Source of the DNA: Ichthyophthirius multifiliis
Lineage: Eukaryota > Ciliophora > Oligohymenophorea > Hymenostomatida
DNA length: 38,714 nt
Reading direction: 5' to 3'
Assembly (NCBI RefSeq): GCF_000220395.1
Contig: NW_004086142.1
Coordinates: 50,001-88,714 of the forward strand
Within the stretch, counting starts at the first letter, position 1. Every line of letters starts with the position of its first letter. The notes below the pieces were generated by a model. It made no database searches and was not told the origin of the DNA. It worked only from the letters and a program-made list of their open reading frames with translations. This document shows, piece after piece, positions 1 to 13,400 of the stretch. Made by a program: the position numbers and the translations under genes.

Positions 1-1291
1 AAAAAAAAACAAAAAAGTTAATAAAACAAAAAAAAACCTAAGCAACTCAAAGATAAATTTATTTTAATAGTTTCTTCTAATCCTTCACCTACTGCTCCAC
101 TTTTTGATACTTTTTCACAACCTGCTAAATCAATAAGATTTAATTTTCCAATTTTTTTGGTTCCATTAATTAGTTTTTATGTTATTTAAACCATAAAAAT
201 TGTATGTGATCGAGAACTGTATTCATTTAATCTAGTGGCTCTTGTCTATCTATTAGAATAACCATATTCTATGATTTATACAAGTTCTTATTCGTTTTTA
301 ATAATTTTTTCAGATAATCCTTAAACGTAAATACCTTTTTAAGGTGTTTCTTTTATTTTTAATTCATGTTTTACTTCTAAATTTAGCGAATCGTGTAAGT
401 TTTCTTTATAAATTTCAAGCATTGAGCATTTAATAGTATATTCGATATCTAATTCAGTTTAATTTTGTATTTTTCCAAATAATTAATTACTCATTCTAGG
501 AATAATTCCATATTATTCAGGATTGTACATATTTCCAAACATAGTATGGGATTTTCCACTTCCCGAAACTCCATATGCAAAAATAGTACCATTATAACCA
601 ATAAGTACATCATTAACAACTTCTTGAGCAATTTCTTCATATAATTAAGCCTTTAAATAAATAATATATTATAATAAAAATAAATGTTACTTAAGTAGCG
701 TCTGGCTAAAAAACTTTATCAACAATATATGTTTATTATTAATCATTTTATATTTTTATTGTTTGCTAATTTATAAATTCAATTATATTTTAACCTAAAC
801 TTGTATTATTAAGGTCTATTTCTACTTAATTATTTGGTCTAAATCGTAAATATGTTTTTATATTTTCGTTTGATTCTTTAGGAATGCAATCTTATGCAAT
901 ATTTTAAAATATTAGTTTTTATTTTTCATTTAAAAATAAAAATTTATTCCTTGGAGAAGAGTCCGTTTAGGTAAATTTTAATGTATTAGATCGTTAAAAC
1001 GAAGATTTTTAAGTCTCTTTTTTAGGAGATACTAGTGGTAGCTTCTAAGAAATATTTATATTTTCACCTACTTCTTCTTCTTCTTCTTCTAACTTATTGA
1101 AAAATATTGATTTTTATCTTTAAAATCTATGACTCGAAGGTGATTCTTTTTTATACAAAACAATTGATGATTCCGAATTTATACTATTTGAAAAATTTAA
1201 TTTATTTAATTTATTTATTTTTCTTACTTTTCTTCATTTATCTAAAGTTATTTAGTTTACAAATCTTATATTTTCTTTTAAACAGTTTCAT
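1..1291 (-). CDS. Kinesin motor protein, partial (C-terminal side leaves the window)
   Basis: Microtubule motor ATPase; the motor head reads from about 870 down to the left edge. Seen: P-loop GVSGSGKS (549-572), preceded by GYNGTIFAY; switch I NEYSSRSH (SSRSH at 204-218); switch [10 protein letters not shown] (114-131); then INLSLSCLG near position 45, where a likely donor begins an intron at the edge. An intron at 651-690 (40 nt) restores the frame between DATQ and [11 protein letters not shown]. Before the motor lies a Ser/Gln-rich N-terminal extension with a run of six Glu (about 1073-1090). The start is uncertain: an in-frame TGA lies near 1225, so a first exon must be spliced on, and the ATG at 1291 is only a candidate. 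The P-loop differs from the common GQTGSGKT at three places, all conservative for nucleotide binding. The subfamily cannot be told without the tail and neck. Confidence 0.85.
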
Positions 1292-2963
1292 TTATTTTAA
1301 TACAAGTATTTTGAACTTATTGATCTGTTGAAAGTTAAATATTTAAATTAGTTTTTTTCTACTACTACAAGGAAAAATTATTATAGCTTTTTTATTAATT
1401 TTATAATCTTTAAGGACTCTGTTTTGCTGAATTTATTTTGTTTGAAGTTAATCTATTTATTTGTTTGTTTGATGTTGTTAAGTTATTTGTAGTAAGTTTT
1501 TTAAATAACCCAAAATCAATTTTATGATTTTAATTCATATTACTTTGCTCTATTTTGCTCTTTATTTTCTTTATTAAATTATCACTAATTTTTTATTAGC
1601 CTATTTATTAAGCTGAATTTTTTAAGAATTATCCTTGCTATTATTTTTGTAATATTTTATTATTTTAATATGATTTTAACAAATTCATTTTTTATTTTAT
1701 ATTGTTGTTAATTTTTATTTTACTTTATATTCTTATAATAAAAAAATTAAATATTTAATAAAAATTATTATTTTAGTAACAGTGCGTATAAGCTTTTTTA
1801 TTTTAAAATTCAATCAAAAATAAAAAAATGGTCATTATACATTATGCATTAATTTAATACAAATAATATATAAATTTTTTTTATATTATTTAATAAATAT
1901 GTTTAATAATTTAAGATTTTAAGTTTCATATATAAATAATAAAAAAATTAATAGAAATAATTTTAATTATCTAAAAAATAAATAAATAGTTTTTTCTATA
2001 TCAATACGGTAAAAACTTAGTTCCTTTATTATTATAAAAATTATATGCATCAATTTACACTAAATCTTATGCTGAACTTTATTATTAAAATTAGTGAATT
2101 AAATATAATTAATTTAAAAATATTTAAAAATAATTATTTTTTGCTTATGCCACAAAAAAAGGTTAGATAAAAAGTAATATAGTAAATAAAATAAGAAAAA
2201 TTATATGCAATCGTTTAAATAATCTATAAATAAAAAATGACTTGAAGCTTAACTTTTCAATAATTATTACATTTTTTAATATATTATATTATAATATATA
2301 TATTATTTAATTTAATTTAATTTAATTTAATTTAAATTAAATTTAATTTTATTTTATTTTACTATTTTATATTTTTATAAATTCTATTTTTATTTGAATT
2401 ATATTGAATCATAAATTTCACTCTTCTGTTGTTAATTATTTTATATATAATTAACTATATATATATTTTTTTAAATTATTTATTTTTATTACATATTATT
2501 TTTAATCAATTTTATATTTAATAATATAAAAAAATAACAAATCTAATATTTTTCTTTAATTTTTTATTTATAAATAATAATAACAAATTTCTTATTAATA
2601 ATTATGAAAAATATAATATTTGCATAGATATTATACCGATTATATTCTAAAATTAAAATTAACTTTTCTATTTTTGTTTTAAATATGCTAAACTTTTGCA
2701 AATAAATATACTAAATTTTAAAAATCATAATAAAAATAAATTGAAAATATAATTTTATTATTAAATAAAATATTATAGTAAAATTAATATAAAAATAAAT
2801 AAGATATTAAAAATCCTAAAATTTTTCTATAATTACTTTTATTAAAGCATAATTTGAATTTAAAAACTTAAAAATTTTTAATATTTGCATTTTTTATAAC
2901 ATAAGAGAATATATAATTATTTTAAGATTTTTGATGATAAAATAAAAATATAATAAGGTTTTT
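1292..2963. other. AT-rich intergenic region
   Basis: No coding signal was recognised on either strand. The sequence is almost pure A/T with homopolymer runs and one pentanucleotide repeat (listed separately). It lies between the 5' side of the kinesin gene and the 3' end of the IQ/TPR gene, so a kinesin promoter is expected near its left end, but no motif could be picked out. Confidence 0.6.
2306..2335. repeat. TTTAA pentanucleotide microsatellite
   Basis: About six head-to-tail copies of TTTAA, then imperfect AT-rich continuation to about 2350. A simple repeat with no sign of function. Confidence 0.8.
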
Positions 2964-5900
2964 TCAATATTAATTTTTATTTTTTTATTATCTTACTAAT
3001 TTAAATTAATCTTCTTTTAGTTATTCCAAATATGCAATAACACCTTAATTCATATAAATATCTTATCCATTTGTATTTATATCTAAAAATTTTGCTATAG
3101 CTTCTATAGTTTAAATACCAAAATCAGAATAATATGGTTCAAACAAATCCTTAGAAAACTTATTCGAGTACCTTTAAAACGTGAACATATCCCATGCTAT
3201 AAATTCCCACATTCTATCAGAAGAATTATTATCAATACAGACTAAAATATAATATGATGTGAAACTTTTTAGTTCTTTAGGAATGAATTTATGTATAATT
3301 CTACTTTATATTTCCATCATTTCTTATTTATAATTTTTATAATTTTTAACATATTTTCTATTTCTAAAATGTTTCTTTCGAACAAAAATAAAAATAAAAA
3401 AATTAATTATATATAAAATAAACTAACCTAGATAGGAATTAAAACTTATTCAAAAAATATAATCACATTTGGATTATTTCTTAGTAATTCTTAATGTTCT
3501 TTATTTTTAACACAAAATATTATTTTTTAATTAAATACTTATACTCTTTTCATCAAAAATCTTGCAATCTGGATACTATCTCTAAGTCCATCAGAAATTA
3601 TTTCGATTTCTTCAGGCGTTATATCCCAATTAACACTATTTTATTAAACTTAATCACTTATATTAGTACAATTTATTTAATAAAAGACTTCGAATTCTTC
3701 AAAAACAGCATCAAGTTAATTTTATATAATTTTTTTTATCTTTCTCTCAATTAAGTAAATAATTATTAAATATTTATTTTTTTAAAAAAATCTACTAGAT
3801 TTTAAGAGTATTTTCTTTTTATCATTAAATATGTCTTTTTCTTTTTGTATTAATTAGGTACTTTAATATGGATCTAACATATCAACATCTACGAAATTAT
3901 TAGCAACTTTTATACAGTTTTTGTTAATTTTGCTTTAATCAAGCAGTATATTACCATCTTTGCCTAGTTTTATACTTTATATTAATTATTCTCCAATGTT
4001 TTTCATTAATCCATGGGATTTAGAATACATATTCGGATAGTTTTTTTATAATTCTGTCAAATCAACATTAATTCTAACTAAATGTTGTTTTTCTTATAAT
4101 TCTTTTTCTTATTATTATTGGGGCATATATTAATTTGGTTTAAATCCTGTATAAATAACATTATAAATATTTTTATTTCCATTTTGTTCACATAAAGTGT
4201 AATCTACTATATTTGAAATATTAGCTTTTTCCGAAATATCAGAAATTAATTAAATATTATGAGAACTTGACTATGTTTAAAGAGAATGTTATGATTATTA
4301 TTATATTTATTAGAAACTATATTTCTATAAATATTTTTGTTTAGAAATAAAATTAAAAATAATTTTTATTTTTACTTATATTTCTTATATTTCATCTAAT
4401 TCTTATCGTTCATTATTTAATTAAATAAACTCTGTTTCTTTAAAAACTATTGAGTCATTTTCTATTTTAATTTAATTCAAAAAATATTCAGAAATAGTCT
4501 TTTGTCTTAAATTGTAAAGGTTATTTTCATTATATTATATTTAAACTCTTAATTTTTAGTTTTCTTTTTTTTAAAAATTTTTAAAAAATAAGTTTATTTT
4601 AATTTTTATAAAATACGTTCTTTTCTATTTTAAAATGGTACAAGCTCAAAAGTAAATGTGTTATTTTTCAAATATATATTAGCAATATACATAATTTATT
4701 AAATACTTTTAAATGCTCTTTTAATTCTTAATCCAAAATTTTTTATTTGCTTTTCTTATTCTTTTAATCTTATTTTTTTTGTAGTATGCCATTCCATTTT
4801 TTTAAATCTTCTATATGCTTTTTGAACACAAGTAACTGATTGAGCAATAATATAAAATCGATCTAAAGCTGCCATTCTTTTAGCTATTGTATATTCATCA
4901 TTCTAGTTTGTGTTTTCTTTCATTTCTACAAATGGTACTCTACTTTCTCCAATTTAAACATCAACTTTTGAGTTAAATTATATTTATATGATCAAATTTT
5001 ATTGTAAATATTATAATAATTCACTAAATATTTTTTAATAATAGCTTTTTTAAAAAAATCCTTATATATTAGACCACTATAATTAAATTTAATTTTTTTT
5101 ATTTATATATTTTTTTATTTTATATAAACCTGATTATTTAACATAAATTCAGGAATAGGTTCATTATTATTACTATATTAATAATTTTATTAGAGTTATA
5201 ATAAATCAATACAACAAACCTAAAAAATAAATAAAATTATTTTAGTTTATATTAAACAAATGTTTTGCTTTTGTAAATAAAAATAATACTTTTTTCATGT
5301 ATTTATTACATTTCTTAGGATATTTTTCAACAATTAGCTTTAGTTCATATTACTCCTTTAATAAAAACCATCTTACATCAAAATATGCTGCATTAGTAAC
5401 ATATATAAAACTATTTAAAAATATTTCTTTTTTTTTATAAAATTCTTTTATTAATTTAGTTCTCTTTTTTTGCAATAAAACTAAAAATATGTTTTATATT
5501 TTTTTAATGAAATTATTTCTTATAATAAAATCCATCCTTAATTTAACTTAATCTAAGTTAAGAACACATATTTCATTTTTTTCATTAATATTAATTAATA
5601 AAATTTTATTAATTTCTTGAAAGAGAGGATAAAAGAAGGTAACTAGCTAACTAGAACCTTTTTAATCAATAATCTATTTTAATTTTCTACATTAAAACCA
5701 TTAAAGCTCAATTTAAATATCTTTCATAAGTTTAAGTTGATATTCAGATATAATAGAAATTAAAAAAGCATAATTAGAAATATGGATACTTACATTTAAT
5801 GTAAAAATTTCTCCATTTTTAATTGTAAAAAGTTTTACAGTTTATGATTAGTTCTTTTAATTTAGAATACGTTATTTTTATATTTCAAAAATATCTATTT

Positions 5901-8900
5901 TCTATTTATCCTTATTTTACTTTTCTTCCTAAATTTATTTTTTTAATAATACATTTTCAACAAAATATAAATTGCTATTTTCATATTTTAATTAAATAAG
6001 TAGTAAATCCTTTTTTTAATAAAAATAAATATTAATTTATAATATAATATATTTTATAATACCTTAAAATTTTCACAAAAAACATCATCGTCCCATTCAT
6101 TCATAGCAAAAAGTGAATAATTCACTACTAATTTCCTAATTTAATATTATTAAAATTCTTCTACTAATCCTACTAAAATTACACTTTTAAATTAATCATT
6201 TAAATATATATCAAATGTAAATCCTTTTTATCCTATATTAAATTATACATCCTGTTATTATTATTATATTTTTTTAAATTATATATATTACTAATGCTAT
6301 CAATTTTCCTTACTATACTGGCTTTTTCATTAAATTTTCTAAATTATCATCTTCTGGTTAGTTAAAATCAATAAAACTCAATATTTATTTAGACAAATTT
6401 GATGTAGGTTTAACTTTTTCAGCTTATTTTTTTAAATCTTCGTGGTTTTCCACATTTTTATTTTCCATTATAGCTGTAATTTTATTTTATTTGTATTTAG
6501 TAAATTTTTATTATATCATTTTAGCAAATTCATCACCATTTTTTGAATAAAAAACGTTTTTTTGAGAATTCAAATTAATTTAAGTAAAACTTACACAAGA
6601 TCTTTTTTCAAAAATATGTTATCTTAATGTATATCTATTTAATATTTTCCTTATTTCCATAGTATTATCCTAAATATCTAAATTATGGCTTTATCTCTAT
6701 CTGATTTTAATTTTCACGCCAGCAATTGCTTCTTCTATAGTGATACTATGAATAAATAGCTTTTTATCTTTTTCTTAAATTTTACTTTCGTTTAACAAAA
6801 TTTAACAAAAATGTTATAATTTATTTAAATTAAATTAATTATAAATAGTTTATTTATGTAATAAAATCATTTGTTATTCATTTTTATTTATTTTTTTGTA
6901 TTGTAATTTTATAGTTCTATTTAAATTATTAAAAGTGACCATACTTTAAAATACCATTTATTAATAAATACATAAATGTTTACATATTAATTTTTCTTCT
7001 TAAAAATGCTTATTTTTTTATATTTTTAATTCCTTAGTTAATTAATATTATTTAAGTATAAACTTTTTTCTTAAAAACCTTTAAATTATAATAATTTTCT
7101 AGTTTGAAATATATTTAGGTCTTCTTGCTTTATTAAGCGCGAGTTCAGGTTGATAATATTTTTCAAGTATGGCATTTGCTAATTCTGAATATTAAATTTA
7201 ACTAGAGGAATTTTATATATCAAATATTTCTTATAAAATATCAGAATCAATTTCCTTAAAATATTCAAAGAAATAATTATCAAAATGTTAAGAATGGTAT
7301 TTAATTCCAAAAGTTAAATTTTCTCCTATTATATTATATTATTTTTTTTATTCGGAATAAATTAAATACAATTTGATAATAGATTAAAAACCCAATAATT
7401 TAAAAATCCATTATTTAGTTATTACAAACTTTTTTCTTTTTCTCATTTCAATTTCTTTTCTTTATAAGCATCCTCTAAAAACGGCTTATAATTTAATAAT
7501 AGATTAAATGTCATAATTAATTTATTTTTAACTCTCATTATATTATTAAATATTAGTAATTCCATCTATATTGATTTATTTTTCATCAATATAAATTAAA
7601 GGCAATATTTTTATTGAAAAATACTTTATTTCATAAATAGTTTAAAACGAATTAAAATAAAATCCGATTTCTTGCAGTTTTTTTTCACATCTTTATAAAC
7701 TTTATAATTCAATTGTTTTTGTGAAACTACAAATATTCTTATTATTTTATTTTTTAGTTTTTTATATGCAGTAAATACGTAATTATTATAAGTTTTTATC
7801 AACAAAAAATTTGACTGTAAAATATTCTTTTTATTAATATTAAAATTCATTATGATTATTTAATTAGCATATCTATTTATAGATTAAAATTTAATTTTAT
7901 ATTTGTTTTTTTAATTTTAGCTACAATTTAAATTAATATCTTTTTAAAAAAGCTTAAATTTTTTAACATGCATTAAAAGTTTATTCTGTTTTAATTTCTG
8001 CTATTTTTCTTTTTCTTATTTAACCCAATTTTTATTTTTATTATACTTTTTATTATTATTATCTCCATTTTTACTAAATATATTTAGCGCTATCATCTTT
8101 TTTTTATTTTAATTTTCTAAATTATTTTGTAAAAGGTTTTATCTTGCTTAACCCAATTTACTCTTCATTTTCTATTAAATTTTTTATTCAATTTGTTTTT
8201 TTTTCTATTTTCTATTTGCTATTAAAGTTTTTATTTTTTATATTAAAAATCTTCTTATTTTTATTAACGTTTTTCATTTAATATTTTTAAAGCTTATTAT
8301 TGAGCTTATTTTCTTTTAACATATCGCTGAATTTAAACTAGTTTTTCTTCTTTTTCTTAGTAATATTCAAGAATCTCTTCATCAAGTAATACTTTATTTA
8401 ATTATTTATCTGATTATTATTATTATTCTTAATTTACTTCTTATTTAAGCTGCTTTTTATATTAATTATTATATTCATCCATTGACTTTAAAAAATTAAT
8501 TCTTTATGGTTAATTAAAATAATCCTCCTCACTTTCACTATAATACATTTCCAATTAAAAAAAATATAAAATAATAAAATTATATTTATTATATATAATT
8601 AAACGAATTTTCGGAATTATTAGTCCAATCTAGAATCCCTATTTTTTGCATTTCACTTAATTGTAATTATTCATTACTATTGTCTGAAACACTTCCATAA
8701 TTAGATTGAGCATAACTTTTACTTTTATTATTTTTTTAGTAATAAATATTTCCTTATTCACTTTTTTTTCTACTACTATATTAATATTTTCTTTTCTATT
8801 CATCATCAGTATTATTAATATTGTTTTCTACACATTTACCATATGCCTTTTTAAATTTTTCATATAAAGCATCATCTTTTAATTAATAATCTTCAAATAA

Positions 8901-9762
8901 TTTAAAACTTTATTTATAATATTCAATAGCTTTCGAATATCTTTTAAAGTATTCTTCTTCAACACCCATATTATGATAACTAATTGCACAGTGTCTAACA
9001 TGGCTTTATAATTCTTGTTAGTTATATCTTCTTTGCGTATCTCCTAAAAATTCAACTAACTATCTTTAGCACTCAGTGATTGCATTTTTCGCATATTCTA
9101 GAGCTAGTTCATGCATACTACCTTATGAAGCAACTGCACATATATTCAAATATGTAATTCCAATGTGTTTAATTCGCGGAAATAACTTTATTAAATTTAA
9201 AGCTTCGTCTAAATATATTTTAGCCTTTGTAAGTTTTCCCATTCTCCTATATAAGCATCCTAAATTATTTAACACAAGTAATCGTTTTTCAGGGACCTAA
9301 AAAATACATAGAATATTAATATTTAATGATTTTTACACTCTCATAATATAATTATGGATCTGTCAAATTTAAAGCAACTAATAATATTTCTAAAGAACTT
9401 TCATGTTAGTTTTTTTATAATATTTACATTGAAATATCACACATCAATTAAAGACATTCATTAAATAATACTATGAAATCTAAAGAATTTTTGCCAAATG
9501 ATTTATCATATAAATTTATTACTTTATTTATATTTATTTCAAAAATAATATTTATTAATAATATACTTTTTTATATTTCTTGAATTCCTTTATTTATATT
9601 TAGTGCTTTTAAATGATGAAATGCCTCTTGTTTAATTTTAATTAAATCAATATTTGGTTGAATATTTAGTGATCTCGTAGAAAAAAAGTTTTATCTTAAA
9701 ATATTATCCGATGATAAAACTTATTTCTAAGCCTTTTTTAAAGTTCGTCTCTTATTATTCAT
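2964..9762 (-). CDS. Giant TPR plus multiple IQ-motif (calmodulin-binding) protein
   Basis: One long gene of very roughly 2,000 codons. ATG at 9762 begins MNNKRRTLKKAQ. A TPR region follows (about 8700-9600; e.g. LNNLGCLYRRMGKLTKAK, YLNICAVASQ, SYHNMGVEEEY). An intron at 9297-9336 (40 nt) lies inside it. Next comes a Gln/Lys-rich coiled-coil-like stretch, then IQ-like segments: AKYIQQKW (about 8050-8088), SIIKLQAVFRGCLQRK (7455-7503), KIIIIQRFLRKK (about 7070-7100), MIQQKFTKYK (about 6500-6530) and SVTCVQKAYRRFKKMEW (about 4800-4845). Between them are beta-rich blocks I do not recognise. IQ motifs bind calmodulin or its relatives, so a Ca2+-responsive scaffold is the inference; location is unknown. 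The last exons end at TGA 2964 after YLEQLKEDQF. One unexplained frame change sits near 8185 (an A-run or missed intron). The frame from about 8150 to 6330 is continuously open. The left third (2964-4700) is less certain and could be a second gene. Confidence 0.65.
9297..9336 (-). other. 40-nt intron in the TPR region
   Basis: GTAAAAATC...TTTTTAG on the minus strand. Its removal joins LYYES to VPEKRLLVLNNLG in frame within a TPR array; typical of the very short introns in this window. Confidence 0.75.
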
Positions 9763-9982
9763 AAATTGTAATATTAAATATTATTAATATATATAAAAAA
9801 ATATATAACTTCTAAAAATTGAAACAAAATAAAATTTATAAATAATAAACATATATCGTATATATTTAAATTTATTTATTTTTGATTTTTTGTTTAAATA
9901 TAAATTATATTTAATTAAAAATATGAAAATTATTTTAAAGATATATAATATATATATATAATTAATTTTAAAATTATTATAG
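9763..9982. other. Short gap between the BK channel and IQ/TPR genes
   Basis: On the minus strand this 220-nt gap is open in the same frame as the downstream ATG at 9762, with no TGA, so the two genes could be mistaken for one. Splicing out 10064-10107 puts the BK gene on a TGA at 9983-9985 instead. The gap is A/T only in character and would hold the 3' end of one gene and the promoter of the next. Confidence 0.55.
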
Positions 9983-10409
9983 TCAAATATTTTATTGATT
10001 TGCTTGATATTAATATAGTTCATTTTTAATTGACTCCTTTGCTTATTTAATAATACTTTCATTCTATTTTAAATTTGTAAAAGTAATTTTAAATTTATAT
10101 TTATTACACTTTCTTGAACATGCTTTTTTAATAAGTCGATTTCAACTTAAATATCATTTAGAAATCCGCTTAATTAATCTAAAATTAAGTATGAAGCTGA
10201 ATCTTTATAAAAAAGATTTTATAAATTATAATAAATATATTTTCTAATACTCATATTAAGATTCTCCATATCAAAGTTGGTATTTATTTTACTGTTTATA
10301 ATAGTTTCTATTGTTAATTATTATTGTTTTTGCTCAAAATATATTTATTCATCTTTATTTTTATTAATTAAATCCTTTTTAAATATTTATTTTTTATTTT
10401 AAAAATTAA

Positions 10410-10449
<40 letters not shown>

Positions 10450-13400
10450 ATATTTAATTACAAATCTTTATTCTGATTGAAAAGATATCAAATTTTCATC
10501 TTTTTAGTTATCTTCATTTTTCGCAAGTAAATCATTAGGTATATTATATGATAATACAAATACTTTATCTTTAGAAGTAAGTTTTAACTTTATAAAAATT
10601 TAATATATAAATAATATTAATATAAATATTAACATTTTCGGGTGGGTTTGTGTAAGTATAAGGATGAATATTATCAACAGCACCAGATGTTCTATAAAGT
10701 CCTAAAGCAATTAAGTCTCTTTATTAACTTAAATATTCAAATAATTCACCAAATGTTTTATTCTAATTAAATAAAAATCAATATATTTTAATTTTTTTAT
10801 TTATTATAAAATTTCAAATAATATTGATTTTTGCAAAATTTATTTATTTTATTATTAACATCGTATTATTAATTCAAAGTTTTATACCATAATATTTTAT
10901 TTTTTTAGTTATGGTATTATATATTAAATCATTTTTCTTTTTTTAAAAAAACAATTAAAAATTAGCTTATAAAAAAATAGAAATAATTTAATATATACCT
11001 TTATAATTAATAATAAATAAATTAATTTAATATTATATATTTTACTTGCCCTGATGTTTTTTTTTTATTATTTTTAAAGTCAATATTCGATAAACTAAAA
11101 ATAAAAAGCGAAAAAAAACGAATAGAGAAAAAAAAAAAAAAAAAAACATCAGAACAATTAATAATATCTTTAAATTAAAATCAACAAATTATTTTTTTTC
11201 AAAATAATGTGTATGTTAATGAGACAAAATAACTTTTGCAAAACACAATATTTAAATACTCACTTAGTAATCTTCAGGCACACTGATTTACCATAAGTTA
11301 CTTTATTTTAAATTTAATATTTCATTATTATTTGAAAGCTTTTCTTATGAAATACTGCCTCCAGTTAGAATTTATTATAATATTGTAAGAATATGAGGAT
11401 TATAATATGTTTAACAAGTTAGGGTATCTATAATTGTTGAAATATAAACTTCACCTGCTGAATATAGTGGAGTAAGTTCAGATTTAAAATTCTTACCGTA
11501 ACTCACATCTTTTGGTAACAAGAATTCTATATTTGATGGATAAACAAGTTCAATCATTATTTATACTTTATTGTTTATTTTCTGAATCGCTTTATATATG
11601 AATATTGATTCAGCATCTAGCATTTCGTCAAGTGTTTAATTTTTATTTGAATCAGAAGCCATTTCTTAGCCTAAAATTACTGCTTTATCCGCCTAACCTA
11701 TATTAGCATTAATCAGATCTTATTTTACTAAAGGTGAACCATGAATATATATTATTTTTGGAAAACGTGATATTGAATCCCAAATTTTAGTAGGTTTATG
11801 ATCACTTAAAATTACTATATGTTGAAATTCTTTTAAATATTTAGCACGAAGTGGTAATATAAAATAGTAAATTGAAGGATGACTCCCACATAAAACTATA
11901 TGATTTTTAACATTAGTAGAATATTCAGTTGCTTACATTAAACTAACAGGTTCATTTAATAAAACATAATCTTTTTCAATCATTTCAAAATCTTGGAACA
12001 TATTTTATTTAGGAAACTAAAAAAGATCGTCTTTTTAATCAGACTAATTTTCTGCTTTGTCTTTTTTTTAATGTGTGATTTTTTTTTAATTAAATTCCAA
12101 AACATCTTCAGTACTCATTGAATAATTAGAAACTTTATCTGCAACTGTTTTATCTTAACATATTATGTATACATAAACATTACTTTCAGGAGTATTTTTT
12201 ACTATAAAAGACCCTGGGTTTAGCCTTATAATCGTTTAGCCATCTATATCTATTTCTATTGCAAATAATATTCCTTAAAATTCCTTATATATTTTTGCCG
12301 CAATAGCAGATAAAGTCCAGCTGCTGAATGCCGTAGAAAGTGTTGTTCGATAAATTTCATGTCCTGTTCCATCAATATATTCTTAAATCCAATCTTTTTT
12401 CATTTCTTTTATTTCTGCTTTTCCTGCACTTTAAATTAAATTTCCTATAAGACTAATAATACCAGGGCAAAAACAAGATTTAGCCAGCTTTAGAATTTAA
12501 ATATAATTAAATAAAAATATGATCAAAAAAAATTAAATCTTACAAGATTCATTTTAATTTCTTCTATAACAATAAGCTAATCATTTGATTTTTAATTAAG
12601 AGCAGATAAATAATGTATTTTACTCTCAGGTTTAATTAATTATAAGCATAAATTAATATTGCTTTCACCTCTAGTAATATGGTTAACTATTTTTTTAATA
12701 GCTAAACCCATTAAAATATTTCTATTATCAGAATTCATAGAATCATTAGAATACTATAAATAAAAAAAGAATATTAATAAATAAAATAAAATCTAAAATA
12801 ATATTAATAAAATTGTAATTAGTACAAAATGTATAAATATATATAAAAAAGTTACACTATATAAATATAAATTTTATACAACATAAATTAAAAATTTAAA
12901 AATAATAGCATTAAGTAAATATTAAAAATTATAAGAATTCGTAAATATATTTATATTAATAAGATTTATTTTAAATTTTTTACTTTATTTATCAAAATAA
13001 CACATGCTTTTGCTTTAGTTGCTGCTGCTCTTTTTAAATCTCTTTCTTAAGATGGATTTCCTTATAAATATGTTAAATTATGTTCAAATTATTAATTATG
13101 TAAAAACAATTCCATTTCATTATTTGGGACTGATGTTTACAAAATAATAGCATTTTTATCTTAATTCCCATGGTCTTCGTGAAATAATTCATTACAGAAA
13201 AATCTTAAAGCAGATACATCCACATGTCCGCATATAAGAATATGAGGGACATCTGAATTAGGTTTGTATATTGTTCTAGCATAAACAGACTATAATCCAA
13301 TTAATCTTATTAATTCGTTTGTTTGTTATGGTATTATAATAATAATAATGATAATTAAGAACATAACAGTTACCCTTCCTAATTCTGTATAAGGAACAAC

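Noticed and set aside
1107-1331. Plus-strand ORF rich in Phe, Leu, Ile and Tyr
   Set aside because: It is the antisense shadow of the kinesin N-terminal exons and A/T-rich flank.
3494-3754. Plus-strand 86-codon ORF
   Set aside because: Antisense to a well-formed segment of the IQ gene (PEEIEIISDGLRDSIQIARF on the minus strand).
9076-9300. Plus-strand 74-codon ORF
   Set aside because: Exact antisense of the TPR region; TPR signatures are clear on the minus strand.
9784-10062. An apparent fusion of the BK channel to the TPR/IQ protein, because the minus strand is open without TGA across the junction
   Set aside because: Removing a 44-nt GT...AG intron (10064-10107) changes the frame to a far more protein-like tail that ends at TGA 9983, leaving a normal ATG at 9762 for the next gene.
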